Shown here piece by piece: positions 14,224-21,446 of a stretch of 28,399 bases of DNA. Within the stretch, counting starts at the first letter, position 1. The number at the start of each line of letters is the position of its first letter. Made by a program: the position numbers and the translations under genes. The notes beneath the pieces were generated by a model, which made no database searches, had not been told where the DNA came from, and saw nothing but the letters and a program-made list of their open reading frames with translations. This DNA comes from Clostridiales bacterium. GTDB taxonomy: Bacteria; Bacillota; Clostridia; Oscillospirales; Oscillospiraceae. The stretch is taken from contig DYBL01000107.1 in NCBI GenBank assembly GCA_019418625.1, positions 1-28,399 of the forward strand. Direction: 5' to 3'.

Positions 14224-15477
14224 TTATGCCGTCTTGGGCGTCCAACGGACGCCCCGGTCCGGGCGCACATCCAGGTCGATGATGTCCCGGGCGTCGTAGA
14301 ACTGGCTGTACCAGCCGATGACCTTGTCGCTTCCGCGGAGGGTGGTGCCGTCCGGATGGAGGCGGTCACAGATGACGGCGCAGATGTCCTTTTTGATATA
14401 GCTGAAGCTGTTGATGCCCACGGAGCAGAATACCCGGAAGCCCTGGCTCTGGAGGTACTGGAAGACGGGACCGGTCTTCTGCCAGTCGTCCCCGTCGGGC
14501 CGCTCGCCGTGGGGATAGAACAAAATGGTGGTGGGGCCCACCAGAGAGCCGACCTCGTCGAACCACCGCTTGGTGTCCGCCTGGATGGTCTCCAGGGACA
14601 TGGTGCCCAGGCGGATGTGGCCCCAGGTATGGCTGCCGAAGGTCCAGCCGGTGCGCTTGAGCTCGGCGATGATGGGCTTGACGGCCTCCCGCTCCTTCTG
14701 GCGGTTTTGCTCCTGAGCCTCCGTCCAGCTCTTGGTGTCCGTCTGGGTGCGGTAGCCCAGGATGCCCTCATAGCCGGTGAGGCTCAGGCAGCCCTTGGCA
14801 CCAAAGGGAGAGAAATCCGGGTGCTCTTCCACGAATTTATCCAGAATGGGAATGGCGTCCAGGTCCCGGGAGACGACCTCCGCCCCCTGGGGGTCCTTGC
14901 CGTAGGAGGCGATCTTACCGTCTTCCCCGATGACGAGCTTCCAGGCAAAGCCGTTGGAGAGCATGTACTCATAGTAGTTGGTGTCGTCAAAGGAGAGGAT
15001 GAGGGGCTTTTTCCCCTCAGGGAGGTAGAGGGTATTCTTCACCATTTTGGCGTTGCCGTTTTCATCCGTGGTCTCGCTCCAAACATCGGCGATGTCCACC
15101 AGCACATAGCCCCGGTCATAGACGCTCTGGAGGATGGCACGGTACTCGTCGGCAGTGACCATGTAGTCGTCGATGCCGTCGGCTTGGGCATCGCCGTCAA
15201 AGGCAAGCTCCGGATAGGCTACCACCGGGTGGAAGAAGAGGTGCTCCACGATGCCGTCGTAAGCGGCGTAGGTGACGCCGTCCCGGCTGCCGCCCTCGGG
15301 CATGACGGTGGGATCGTAAATGGAATAGGGTTCCGGTTCCGGCGGGGCTTCCGGCTCCTGGGGCTCCTCCACAGGGGCCTCGGGGGACTCGGCCTCCGGC
15401 TCCGGTGCGGCCTGTCCGCAGGCACACAGAGTCAGCAGAGAACACACTGCCAGAAAAAAGCACATCCAGCGACGCAT
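14224..15477 (-). CDS. Polysaccharide deacetylase-like lipoprotein
   Basis: About 417 residues from ATG 15477. It starts with a lipoprotein-type signal (basic MRRW, hydrophobic stretch, L-C-A-C with the acceptor cysteine at residue 20), then a Pro/Glu-rich linker to about residue 52. The catalytic region has NodB-type motifs: LILSFDDTNYY (motif 1, metal-binding aspartate), GSHTWGH (motif 2, H-T-x-x-H) and FYPHGER (motif 3-like). About 100 residues separate motifs 1 and 2, longer than in simple NodB domains. Likely exported and membrane-tethered, acting on a cell-surface or wall glycan; the substrate is unknown. A run of upstream in-frame codons to 15558 lacks an RBS; AAAGGA lies 8 bases before 15477. 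Confidence 0.87.
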   Translation of the reverse strand: MRRWMCFFLAVCSLLTLCACGQAAPEPEAESPEAPVEEPQEPEAPPEPEPYSIYDPTVMPEGGSRDGVTYAAYDGIVEHLFFHPVVAYPELAFDGDAQADGIDDYMVTADEYRAILQSVYDRGYVLVDIADVWSETTDENGNAKMVKNTLYLPEGKKPLILSFDDTNYYEYMLSNGFAWKLVIGEDGKIASYGKDPQGAEVVSRDLDAIPILDKFVEEHPDFSPFGAKGCLSLTGYEGILGYRTQTDTKSWTEAQEQNRQKEREAVKPIIAELKRTGWTFGSHTWGHIRLGTMSLETIQADTKRWFDEVGSLVGPTTILFYPHGERPDGDDWQKTGPVFQYLQSQGFRVFCSVGINSFSYIKKDICAVICDRLHPDGTTLRGSDKVIGWYSQFYDARDIIDLDVRPDRGVRWTPKTA

Positions 15478-15513
15478 GATAATGATCCTTTCTGTCGAAA
15501 ATGGTTGTAATTC

Positions 15514-15522
15514 AGTATACCA
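15514..15522 (-). promoter_or_regulatory. Extended -10 promoter for the deacetylase-cdd unit
   Basis: On the minus strand TGGTATACT, an extended -10 (TGn plus TATACT), lies about 37 bases before ATG 15477. A recognisable -35 is poor (TTGGTT 19 bases away), which is common with extended -10 promoters. Confidence 0.5.
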
Positions 15523-15566
15523 TCTTTTTCGACGAAAGAACCAACAAAATGGTGACAAATCACGGC

Positions 15567-15598
15567 AAAAACGGGGCGCACTGCAAGGTGCGTCCCGT
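15567..15598 (-). terminator. Intrinsic terminator after spoVAE
   Basis: On the minus strand ACGGGACGCAC (15598-15588) pairs with GTGCGCCCCGT (15581-15571) with one mismatch across a 6-base loop, followed by a T-run. It lies 7 bases after the spoVAE stop. Confidence 0.75.
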
Positions 15599-15604
15599 GT
15601 GTAT

Positions 15605-15961
15605 TTATCGTTTGCTGCCGGGGCGGAACAAAAACGCCGCCGCGGCGCCGAACACCACCGCCGCGGTGATGCCGCCGGCGGCCGCGCTCAGGGGGCCGGT
15701 CAGGACCCCGAGCCATCCCTGTTCTGCCACGGCTTTTTCCACGCCGGCGGCCAGAGTGTGGCCAAAGCCCGTCAGAGGCACGGTTGCCCCGGCGCCGCCC
15801 CAGCGGATGAGCGGTTCGTAAAGCCCCAGGGCGCTGAGGGCCACGCCGGTGATCACGTAGCCGGTGAGGATGCGGGCGGGGGTGAGAGTGGTGCGGTCAA
15901 TGAGGATCTGGCCGATGGCGCAGAGGATGCCGCCGCACAAAAATGCATTGAGATATTCCAT
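15605..15961 (-). CDS. spoVAE: Stage V sporulation protein AE (SpoVAE)
   Basis: A 118-residue, highly hydrophobic protein with four predicted helices and the conserved-looking RILTGYVITGVALSALGLYE and GAGATVPLTGFGHTLA segments. SpoVAE is part of the inner-membrane SpoVA channel that takes dipicolinic acid (Ca-DPA) into the forespore and releases it at germination. ATG 15961 has AGGAGG just upstream. spoVAD precedes it by 25 bases on the same strand. Only the D and E subunit genes are here; spoVAC, which usually comes first, is absent. Confidence 0.92.
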   Translation of the reverse strand: MEYLNAFLCGGILCAIGQILIDRTTLTPARILTGYVITGVALSALGLYEPLIRWGGAGATVPLTGFGHTLAAGVEKAVAEQGWLGVLTGPLSAAAGGITAAVVFGAAAAFLFRPGSKR

Positions 15962-15986
15962 AGAGCCTCCTGGATGGAACGGGTCG

Positions 15987-17003
15987 TCACCGGAAGGTGC
16001 TGATGCACACCGCGTGGCAGATCCCGGGAATCGATTCTTTTTGAAAGGCGCTGGTGGGGGAGAGCAGTGCCCCGGTGGGCGCGAATACGATCCGCCGCCA
16101 TTTTCCCTCCCGCAGCCCTGAAAGCAGGTATCCGTTGAACACGGAGGCGGAGCAGCCGCAGCCGGAGGCGCCGGCGTGCATGTCCTGCCCTTTCAGGTCA
16201 TAGAGCAGCAGTCCGCAGTCCAAAAAGCGGCTGCCAAGCTCCACGCCGTCCCGGCGGAAAAGGTCCCGCACGATCTCGTGGCCCAGCTTGCCAAGATCGC
16301 CGGTGATGATGAGGTCGTAGTCCTCCGGGGCCGTGCCGGTGTCCCGGAAGAAGGCGGAGAGGGTATCATAGGCGGCGGGGGCCATGGCCGCGCCCATGTT
16401 GTTGGCGTCGCAGATGCCCTTGTCCTGAATTTTTCCGCAGGTCACATGGGTGATATAAGGCCCGTCTCCTTCCCGCTCCAGAATGGTGCACCCGGCCGCC
16501 GTAGCGGTCCACTGGGCCGTGGGCGGCCGCTGGTTGCCGTAGGGCACCGGCATGCGGTACTGCCGCTCCGCCGTGCAGAAGTGGGAGGAGGTCATGGCGG
16601 CGGCCCGGTCGGCAAAGCCGCCGTCAATGAGCAGCGAGGCAAGGGACAGCGACTCTCCCATGGTGGAGCAGGCGCCGTAAAGCCCGTAAAAGGGGATCTG
16701 GAACGAGCGCAGACAGAAAGAAGAGCCGATGCACTGATTCAGAAGATCGCCCGCCAGCACATAGTCCAGATTTTCCGGCGCCAGGCCTGCCTTCTCCAGC
16801 GCCAGGGAAAGGGCGGTTTGCTGCATATAGGACTCCGCCTTTTCCCAGGTTTGCTGGCCGAAAAAGGAGTCCTCCTCCAAACAGTCGAACCAGGCGGCCA
16901 GCGGCCCGGCCTTTTCCATTTTGCCGCCTACGCATGCCCCGGCGCGGATGGACGGCGGAGCGGCCAGTGCCACGGTCTGCTTGCCCAGTCGTTTGTTGGT
17001 CAT
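15987..17003 (-). CDS. spoVAD: Stage V sporulation protein AD (SpoVAD)
   Basis: A 338-residue thiolase-like protein. Visible landmarks are KRLGKQTVALAAPPSI at the N-terminus, an aspartate-rich acidic segment near residue 40, YVLAGDLLNQCIGSSF, YGACSTMGESL around residues 120-135, and a C-terminal SGCGCSASVFNGYLL. SpoVAD binds dipicolinic acid on the cytoplasmic face of the SpoVA channel. ATG 17003 is preferred over GTG 17012, which overlaps the GAGGTG site. A CATACTT on the minus strand at 17059-17053 could be a sigma-G -10, but no -35 of adequate quality goes with it. arcC diverges from it across a 182-bp gap. Confidence 0.94.
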   Translation of the reverse strand: MTNKRLGKQTVALAAPPSIRAGACVGGKMEKAGPLAAWFDCLEEDSFFGQQTWEKAESYMQQTALSLALEKAGLAPENLDYVLAGDLLNQCIGSSFCLRSFQIPFYGLYGACSTMGESLSLASLLIDGGFADRAAAMTSSHFCTAERQYRMPVPYGNQRPPTAQWTATAAGCTILEREGDGPYITHVTCGKIQDKGICDANNMGAAMAPAAYDTLSAFFRDTGTAPEDYDLIITGDLGKLGHEIVRDLFRRDGVELGSRFLDCGLLLYDLKGQDMHAGASGCGCSASVFNGYLLSGLREGKWRRIVFAPTGALLSPTSAFQKESIPGICHAVCISTFR

Positions 17004-17076
17004 TGTGGTCACCTCTCGTTGCGATATGCGTTAGCATGCCCGGCGGGGAGAAAAGTATGATCGAAGAGCGGAGAAA

Positions 17077-17106
17077 TTTCCACAGAGCATCGCCGCCGTG
17101 TGGAAA
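17077..17106. promoter_or_regulatory. 8-bp inverted repeat between spoVAD and arcC
   Basis: TTTCCACA (17077-17084) and TGTGGAAA (17099-17106) form a perfect inverted repeat with a 14-base spacer in the 182-bp divergent gap. The right arm extended by one base reads TTTTCCACA on the minus strand, fitting the DnaA-box consensus TTWTNCACA. The left arm misses it by one base. A shared operator or a weak DnaA site is possible. The rest of the gap holds only a poor TAAAAT -10 candidate at 17131-17136 for arcC. Confidence 0.4.
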
Positions 17107-17185
17107 ACTTCCGGCCGGACGTGGCGCGCATAAAATCCAGGCGGCGGCAGACACTATCGGACGAATACGGAAAGGAGACGCGTAT

Positions 17186-18130
17186 ATGCCCGAGAGAATT
17201 GTCATTGCCCTGGGCGGCAACGCCCTGCAGTCCAAGGGGGCCGAGCCCACGGCCCAGGCCCAGCTGGAGACAGTCAAGCGCACCAGCGAGTCCATCGCCC
17301 GCATCAGCCAGCGGGGCTACGAGGTGGCGGTGGTCCACGGAAACGGCCCCCAGGTGGGGCGGATCGTTCTGGCCAGCGAGGCGTCAAAGGACGTGGTGCC
17401 GCCCATGCCCTTTGACGTATGCGGCGCCATGAGCCAGGGGTATATCGGCTATCATATCCAGCAGGCCCTCAAGTATGCCCTGAGCAAGCGGCGCAAGGAC
17501 TATCCGGTGGTGTCTTTGACCACCCAGGTGGTGGTGGACCGGGCCGACCCGGCCTTCCAGAATCCCACCAAGCCCATCGGTCCCTTCTATAACCAGGAAG
17601 AGGCCAAGCGGCTGGAGGCGGAAAAGGGCTATGTCATGCGGGAGGACGCAGGCCGGGGCTGGCGGCGGGTGGTGGCCTCCCCGCGGCCGCGGCGGATCGT
17701 GGAGATCGGCGCGGTGCGGCTTTTGTGGGACCATGCCATCGTCATCACCTGCGGCGGCGGAGGCGTGCCGGTTGTGGAAAACCCGGACGGCACGCTGGAG
17801 GGCGTGGCCGCTGTCATCGACAAGGATTTTGCCGCCGAGCTTCTGGCAGAGGAGGTGGAGGCGGACGTGCTGCTGATTCTGACCGAGGTGGAAAAGGTGG
17901 CCATCCGCTTCGGAAAGCCTGATCAGCAGGATCTTGGGCAGCTGACGCTGGAGGAGGCCGCCCGGTATGTGCGGGAGGGGCAGTTCGGCGTGGGCAGTAT
18001 GCTGCCCAAGGTGGAGGCGGCCATGCAGTTCGTCCGCTCCAACCCCAGCAAGCGGGCCATCATCACCAGCCTGGACAAGGCCCTGGACGCCTTGGACGGC
18101 AAGACCGGCACCGTGGTCACCTTCGCGTAA
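17186..18130 (+). CDS. arcC: Carbamate kinase
   Basis: A 314-residue carbamate kinase of standard length. Motifs: VIALGGNAL at the N-terminus, VVHGNGPQVGRI (about residues 48-59), SLTTQVVVD, VITCGGGGVPVV, VIDKDFAAELLAEEVEADVL and the late VGSMLPKVEAA. It transfers phosphate between carbamoyl phosphate and ADP, making ATP in arginine/agmatine or purine breakdown. ATG 17186 has AAAGGAG 8 bases upstream. It stands alone between a divergent spoVAD and a terminator, without arcA, arcB or ptcA alongside, so the pathway that supplies it must be encoded elsewhere. Confidence 0.95.
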   Translation: MPERIVIALGGNALQSKGAEPTAQAQLETVKRTSESIARISQRGYEVAVVHGNGPQVGRIVLASEASKDVVPPMPFDVCGAMSQGYIGYHIQQALKYALSKRRKDYPVVSLTTQVVVDRADPAFQNPTKPIGPFYNQEEAKRLEAEKGYVMREDAGRGWRRVVASPRPRRIVEIGAVRLLWDHAIVITCGGGGVPVVENPDGTLEGVAAVIDKDFAAELLAEEVEADVLLILTEVEKVAIRFGKPDQQDLGQLTLEEAARYVREGQFGVGSMLPKVEAAMQFVRSNPSKRAIITSLDKALDALDGKTGTVVTFA

Positions 18131-18153
18131 GACCGGCGGAAGCAGGCAAAAAA

Positions 18154-18183
18154 CGCCGCCGTGGATTTCCACGGCGGCGCTTT
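18154..18183. terminator. Bidirectional terminator between arcC and the DUF362 gene
   Basis: Perfect 11-bp stem CGCCGCCGTGG (18154-18164) / CCACGGCGGCG (18169-18179) with an ATTT loop, A-run before and T-run after, between convergent genes. Confidence 0.92.
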
Positions 18184-18192
18184 CGGTTTTTC

Positions 18193-19311
18193 TCAGATCT
18201 TGACCAGCTCGTATTTCCGGCTGCCCAGGCCCAGCTTTTCCGCATGCTCCAGGCAGACCTGCCAGTCGGTGTCCGGATGGGCGGCGCGGAAGTGGTCGGC
18301 GCAGCTGCCGTCGCAGCCGGCGTCGAAGAGTGCCGAGCCGGGGGCGGCGGGCTGGGCCATCACTGCGTCGGCGCAGGCCTGGTCCAGCGCCACGGGATCG
18401 AAGGAGGCGAACATACCCACATCGGGCACGATGGGCACGTCGTTTTCCGCGTGGCAGTCGCAGTTGGGGGACACATCCACTACCAGCGACACGTGGAAGC
18501 AGGGACGGCCGTCCACCACAGCCTTGGTGTACTCGGCGATCTTCTTGTTCAAAATGGCGGGCGCCTCGTCGAACAGGCACTGGATGGCGTCCTTGGGGCA
18601 CACAGCCAGGCACCGGCCGCAGCCCACGCACTTATCCGTGTCGATGGTGGCCTTGCCGTTTGCGATCTGGGGGGCGTCATGGGCGCAGATGCGCTTGCAG
18701 GCGCCGCAGCCTACGCAATTTTTCTCCTTGACGAAGGGCTTGCCGGAGTTGTGCTGCTCCATTTTGCCGGCCCGGGAGCCGCAGCCCATGCCGATATTTT
18801 TCAGGCATCCGCCCATGCCCGCCTGCTCGTGACCTTTGAAGTGGGTCAGGGAAATGAACACATCCGCGTCCATCACCGCCCGGCCGATCTTGGCGGACTT
18901 GACGTACTCGCCGCCCTCCACGGGCACCTCTACCTCGTCCGTGCCCTTGAGGCCGTCGGCAATGAGGATGTGGCAGCCGGTGGAGTAGGGGGTGAAGCCG
19001 TTGACATAGGCGGAATCAATGTGGTCCAGCGCGTTTTTCCGGCCGCCCACATAGAGCGTGTTGCAGTCGGTGAGGAAGGGCTTTCCGCCCTGGCTCTTCA
19101 CCAGGTCGGCCACGGCCCGGGCCCAGTTGGGACGCAGATAGGCAAGGTTGCCGGGCTCGCCGAAATGCATCTTGATGGCCACATACTTATCCTCCATGTC
19201 GATGTCGCCGAAGCCGGCGGTCATCATCAGACGGGCCAGCTTCTGGGGCAGGGTTTCCCGCCAGCTGGGGCAGCGGAAGTCCGCAAAGTATACTTTGGAT
19301 GTCTCGCTCAT
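18193..19311 (-). CDS. DUF362 domain protein with two [4Fe-4S] clusters
   Basis: A 372-residue protein. Residues 1 to about 185 and 260-372 make the DUF362 domain (KVYFADFR, AIKMHFGEPGN, TDCNTLYVGGRKN, FISLTHFKGHEQAGMGGCLKN). A ferredoxin-like insert lies at about 197-250 with two four-cysteine motifs, CVGCGACKRIC and CVGCGRCLAVCP, each followed further on by the family's Pro or Ala. Predicted to be a cytoplasmic iron-sulphur protein; its partner and reaction are unknown. AAGGAG lies 7 bases before ATG 19311. The 137-residue acidic orphan gene lies 67 bases upstream on the same strand. A terminator shared with arcC ends it. Confidence 0.93.
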   Translation of the reverse strand: MSETSKVYFADFRCPSWRETLPQKLARLMMTAGFGDIDMEDKYVAIKMHFGEPGNLAYLRPNWARAVADLVKSQGGKPFLTDCNTLYVGGRKNALDHIDSAYVNGFTPYSTGCHILIADGLKGTDEVEVPVEGGEYVKSAKIGRAVMDADVFISLTHFKGHEQAGMGGCLKNIGMGCGSRAGKMEQHNSGKPFVKEKNCVGCGACKRICAHDAPQIANGKATIDTDKCVGCGRCLAVCPKDAIQCLFDEAPAILNKKIAEYTKAVVDGRPCFHVSLVVDVSPNCDCHAENDVPIVPDVGMFASFDPVALDQACADAVMAQPAAPGSALFDAGCDGSCADHFRAAHPDTDWQVCLEHAEKLGLGSRKYELVKI

Positions 19312-19378
19312 AACCGTTCTCCTTTTCCGTCCCTTTTTTACTCCCTGTGTGCCGGATGGGGGATTTGACCCGCCGGAG

Positions 19379-19792
19379 TCACTCGTCCAGATCCACGCTG
19401 ATGTGGTCTGTCCCGTGCTGGTCGAATTCGGACAAATACGTGTCGATCCGATCCATCAGCTCACTGTAATTTTCCCGGGTGAGAGGCTCACCATCCATAT
19501 CCCGCAGAGCTAGCTCCTCGGCCAGGATCTCGTAGAAAACCACGTCCTCATAATTTTCGATAGCCTCGTGGATGCCGCCGTCGGCGAAGGCCCTGGAGGG
19601 GATCAGCTCGCCCCGGTACAGTTCCACCAGCTTGCTCATCTTGTGCTGGAGACAGTGGGAAAATACCAGGCTCTCCACCTGGTCGTATTCCTGGATCCGG
19701 TCATCCTCCCGGGTGGAATTGATCACCCAGTTTCCTATGTATACCAAGTCCAGCAGATAGCGGAACTGCTGCTCCGTCAGCTCGATCTTCAT
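19379..19792 (-). CDS. Acidic hypothetical protein
   Basis: A 137-residue soluble protein from ATG 19792, which has GGGAGGTG 8 bases upstream; the ORF extends 12 codons further but without an RBS. It is rich in Glu and Asp, largely helical in appearance, with aromatic-rich EQQFRYLLDLVYIGNWVINS at residues 7-26, then DDRIQEYDQVESLVFSHC and FADGGIHEAIENYEDVVFYE. There is no signal peptide, membrane helix or metal motif. I do not recognise the family. It has its own extended -10 promoter, diverging from murI, and may share a transcript with the DUF362 gene. Function unknown. Confidence 0.8.
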   Translation of the reverse strand: MKIELTEQQFRYLLDLVYIGNWVINSTREDDRIQEYDQVESLVFSHCLQHKMSKLVELYRGELIPSRAFADGGIHEAIENYEDVVFYEILAEELALRDMDGEPLTRENYSELMDRIDTYLSEFDQHGTDHISVDLDE

Positions 19793-19836
19793 TGGACAAA
19801 CACCTCCCGCATGGTCCATAGATTCCATATGGTATG

Positions 19837-19845
19837 ATTATAGCA
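19837..19845 (-). promoter_or_regulatory. Extended -10 promoter of the acidic hypothetical gene
   Basis: On the minus strand TGCTATAAT, a perfect extended -10, lies 44 bases before ATG 19792. No clear -35 is present at 17 bases. It diverges from the murI promoter. Confidence 0.6.
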
Positions 19846-19899
19846 AAGCTGCAGGTAAAATTCCATACAAAAAACAGGGCAAAAAGACTAAAATCTGTC

Positions 19900-19928
19900 T
19901 TGCGGCCAACAGCAGCCCATAGTATAAT
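19900..19928 (+). promoter_or_regulatory. Sigma-A promoter of the murI-DUF1934-argS region
   Basis: TTGCGG (19900-19905), an exact 17-base spacer and a perfect TATAAT (19923-19928). The leader to the murI ATG is about 58 bases. Confidence 0.78.
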
Positions 19929-19992
19929 ATATAACTTGGATGTAAGCCGGGTTCCTGGCGGCCCGGAGGGACAGAAGGAGTTTAAAGAGCGT

Positions 19993-20808
19993 ATGGATAT
20001 GCGACCCATCGGCGTGTTCGATTCCGGCCTGGGCGGGCTGACGGCAGTGCGCGCCCTCTGGCAGATCCTGCCGGAAGAACATCTCATTTACTTCGGCGAC
20101 ACTGCCCGGGTACCCTATGGCGGCCGGTCACAGGAGACCTTGCTCAAATATGCCCGGCAGGATGTACGGTTTCTCCGGTCCTTCGATCTCAAGGCCATTT
20201 TGGTGGCCTGCGGCACCGTGACCACCACGGCACTGCCCACGCTGCAAAAGGAGAACGACCTGCCCATCGTGGGCGTGGTGGAGCCTGCCTGCCGCCGGGC
20301 CGCGGCGGTGACGAAGAACAAGCATGTGGGCATGATCGCAACGCCTGCCTCCGTCCGTTCCGGGGCCTATGGCCGGACACTGCACCGTCTGGACCCGGAG
20401 ATCCGGGTGATCGAGAAGGCCTGCCCGCTGCTGGTGCCGCTGGTGGAAAACGGGCGGGTGCGCCCGGGGGACGTGGTCATCGAGACGGTGGCCCGGGAGT
20501 ATCTGGAGCCCCTGCGCCAAAGCGGCATCGACACGCTGATCCTGGGCTGTACCCACTATCCGCTTTTGACGGATGTGATCGCCGGGATCATGGGACCGGG
20601 TGTGGAGCTGGTGTCCGCCGGAGAAGAGGGGGCCTTCGAACTCAAGCGTATGCTCAAGTCCCGCGGCCTGCGGGCGGACGAAACCAAGCGTGGCGAGTCC
20701 GAGTTTTTCGTCAGTGACCGGGCGGAGGATTTTGAGCACCTGGCGTCCCTCTTTTTGCAGGAGGACCTTCATCACGGGGCACGGAGGATTGACATTGAGG
20801 AATACTGA
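19993..20808 (+). CDS. murI: Glutamate racemase
   Basis: A 271-residue enzyme making D-glutamate for peptidoglycan. Motifs: PIGVFDSGLGGLTAVRAL at the N-terminus, YFGDTARVPYG (about residues 33-43), catalytic C73 in VACGTVTTTALP, and the second catalytic C186 in LGCTHYPLL. The residue after C73 is Gly where many homologues have Asn (ACNT); I believe clostridial MurI proteins often have this form. Start: AAGGAG ends 12 bases before ATG 19993, with a second in-frame ATG at 19999; upstream codons to 19834 contain the promoter and cannot be coding. Its last 14 bases overlap the DUF1934 gene. Confidence 0.94.
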   Translation: MDMRPIGVFDSGLGGLTAVRALWQILPEEHLIYFGDTARVPYGGRSQETLLKYARQDVRFLRSFDLKAILVACGTVTTTALPTLQKENDLPIVGVVEPACRRAAAVTKNKHVGMIATPASVRSGAYGRTLHRLDPEIRVIEKACPLLVPLVENGRVRPGDVVIETVAREYLEPLRQSGIDTLILGCTHYPLLTDVIAGIMGPGVELVSAGEEGAFELKRMLKSRGLRADETKRGESEFFVSDRAEDFEHLASLFLQEDLHHGARRIDIEEY

Positions 20809-21235
20809 GCAGGAAAAGCTGCCGGTGCTGCTGCGTATCCGGGGCGAGCAGTATTTTGACGGCATCGACCCGGACGAGACGGAACTGATGACTGAGGGAA
20901 CGCTGGAGCTGACGGAGCAGGGGCTGCGTCTTTCCTACCATGAGACGGCCCTCACCGGTATGGAGGGCACTACCACCACGTTCGCCGTGGAGGGCGGCCG
21001 GGTGACGCTCACCCGGTCGGGATCGGTGAACTCCCAGATGATCTTTGAGGAGGGGCGGCAGCACACCTCCCTGTATGAGACCCCCTACGGGGAGCTGACC
21101 GTGGATATCCAGACCAGCTGCCTGCGCCATAATCTCACAGAGCGGGGCGGCATCATGGAGATCAAGTACTCCATCGCCGTGGAGCATACGGTCACGGGAC
21201 GCAACTGCTTCAAGATCCGGGTAAAGCGAAAGTAG
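20795..21235 (+). CDS. DUF1934 domain-containing beta-barrel protein
   Basis: About 146 residues. It resembles the calycin-like DUF1934 family (YwiB in B. subtilis): alternating strands LPVLLRIRGEQYF, EGTLELTEQGLRLSYHET, TFAVEGGRVTLTRSGSV and a late LTVDIQTSCLRHNLTERGG then MEIKYSIAV. DUF1934 genes commonly sit next to argS, as here. I chose TTG 20795: GGAGG lies 7 bases upstream inside murI, and no ATG is available near there. Its last 51 bases are repeated 182 bp downstream, and its own final five codons (GTA AAG CGA AAG TAG) differ from the other copy only at wobble positions, so the present tail may come from an inserted element. Confidence 0.88.
   Translation: MRNTEQEKLPVLLRIRGEQYFDGIDPDETELMTEGTLELTEQGLRLSYHETALTGMEGTTTTFAVEGGRVTLTRSGSVNSQMIFEEGRQHTSLYETPYGELTVDIQTSCLRHNLTERGGIMEIKYSIAVEHTVTGRNCFKIRVKRK
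21185..21235 (+). repeat. Direct repeat, left copy: 3' end of the DUF1934 gene
   Basis: 51 bases coding for the tail HTVTGRNCFKIRVKRK and the stop. Bases 21185-21222 match 21367-21404 exactly (38 of 38). The remaining 13 bases differ at five positions, all third codon positions, with the encoded residues and stop unchanged. The codons here (GTA, CGA, TAG) are less usual for this GC-rich genome than those of the right copy. Confidence 0.95.
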
Positions 21236-21366
21236 GCACTGCCGTTCGCAACGCGCACAGCGCGTCCAAGCCGTTTGGCGCAGGCCAAACGCTTGCCGCA
21301 GGCGGGCTCTGCCTGCCGAGGATGTTTTATGCGAGGGCTCCCGCGGGGCCTGCCCCGTGGGAACGC
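21236..21366. repeat. Hairpin-rich non-coding element between the two repeat copies
   Basis: About 131 bases with no good gene. Four inverted repeats follow one another: ACGCGC/GCGCGT (21251-21265), CGTTTGGC/GCCAAACG with GCAG loop (21272-21291), GCAGGC/GCCTGC (21298-21316), and TCCCGCGGGGC/GCCCCGTGGGA with one G-T pair (21339-21362). The density of stems suggests a palindromic repetitive element or a structured RNA/DNA. ATG 21322 opens a 31-codon frame ending at 21417 in the right repeat copy; it has no RBS. Confidence 0.8.
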
Positions 21367-21417
21367 CATACGGTCACGGGACGCAACTGCTTCAAGATCC
21401 GGGTCAAACGGAAATAA
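21367..21417 (+). repeat. Direct repeat, right copy: second DUF1934 gene end
   Basis: Same tail as the left copy, with codons GTC AAA CGG AAA TAA at the end. It lies 29 bases before the argS ATG, a normal gene gap, which suggests this is the original 3' end of the DUF1934 gene and the 182 bp before it were inserted. Confidence 0.9.
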
Positions 21418-21446
21418 CCAATAAACCAACGAAAGAGGATAGAGAT

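Noticed and set aside
13771..15510. 579-codon plus-strand ORF opposite cdd and the deacetylase gene
   Set aside because: Shadow of two genes with intact catalytic motifs.
21185..21417. The repeat pair as a diversity-generating retroelement template/variable pair
   Set aside because: The differences are not confined to adenines of one copy, and no reverse transcriptase gene is nearby; they follow codon wobble positions instead.
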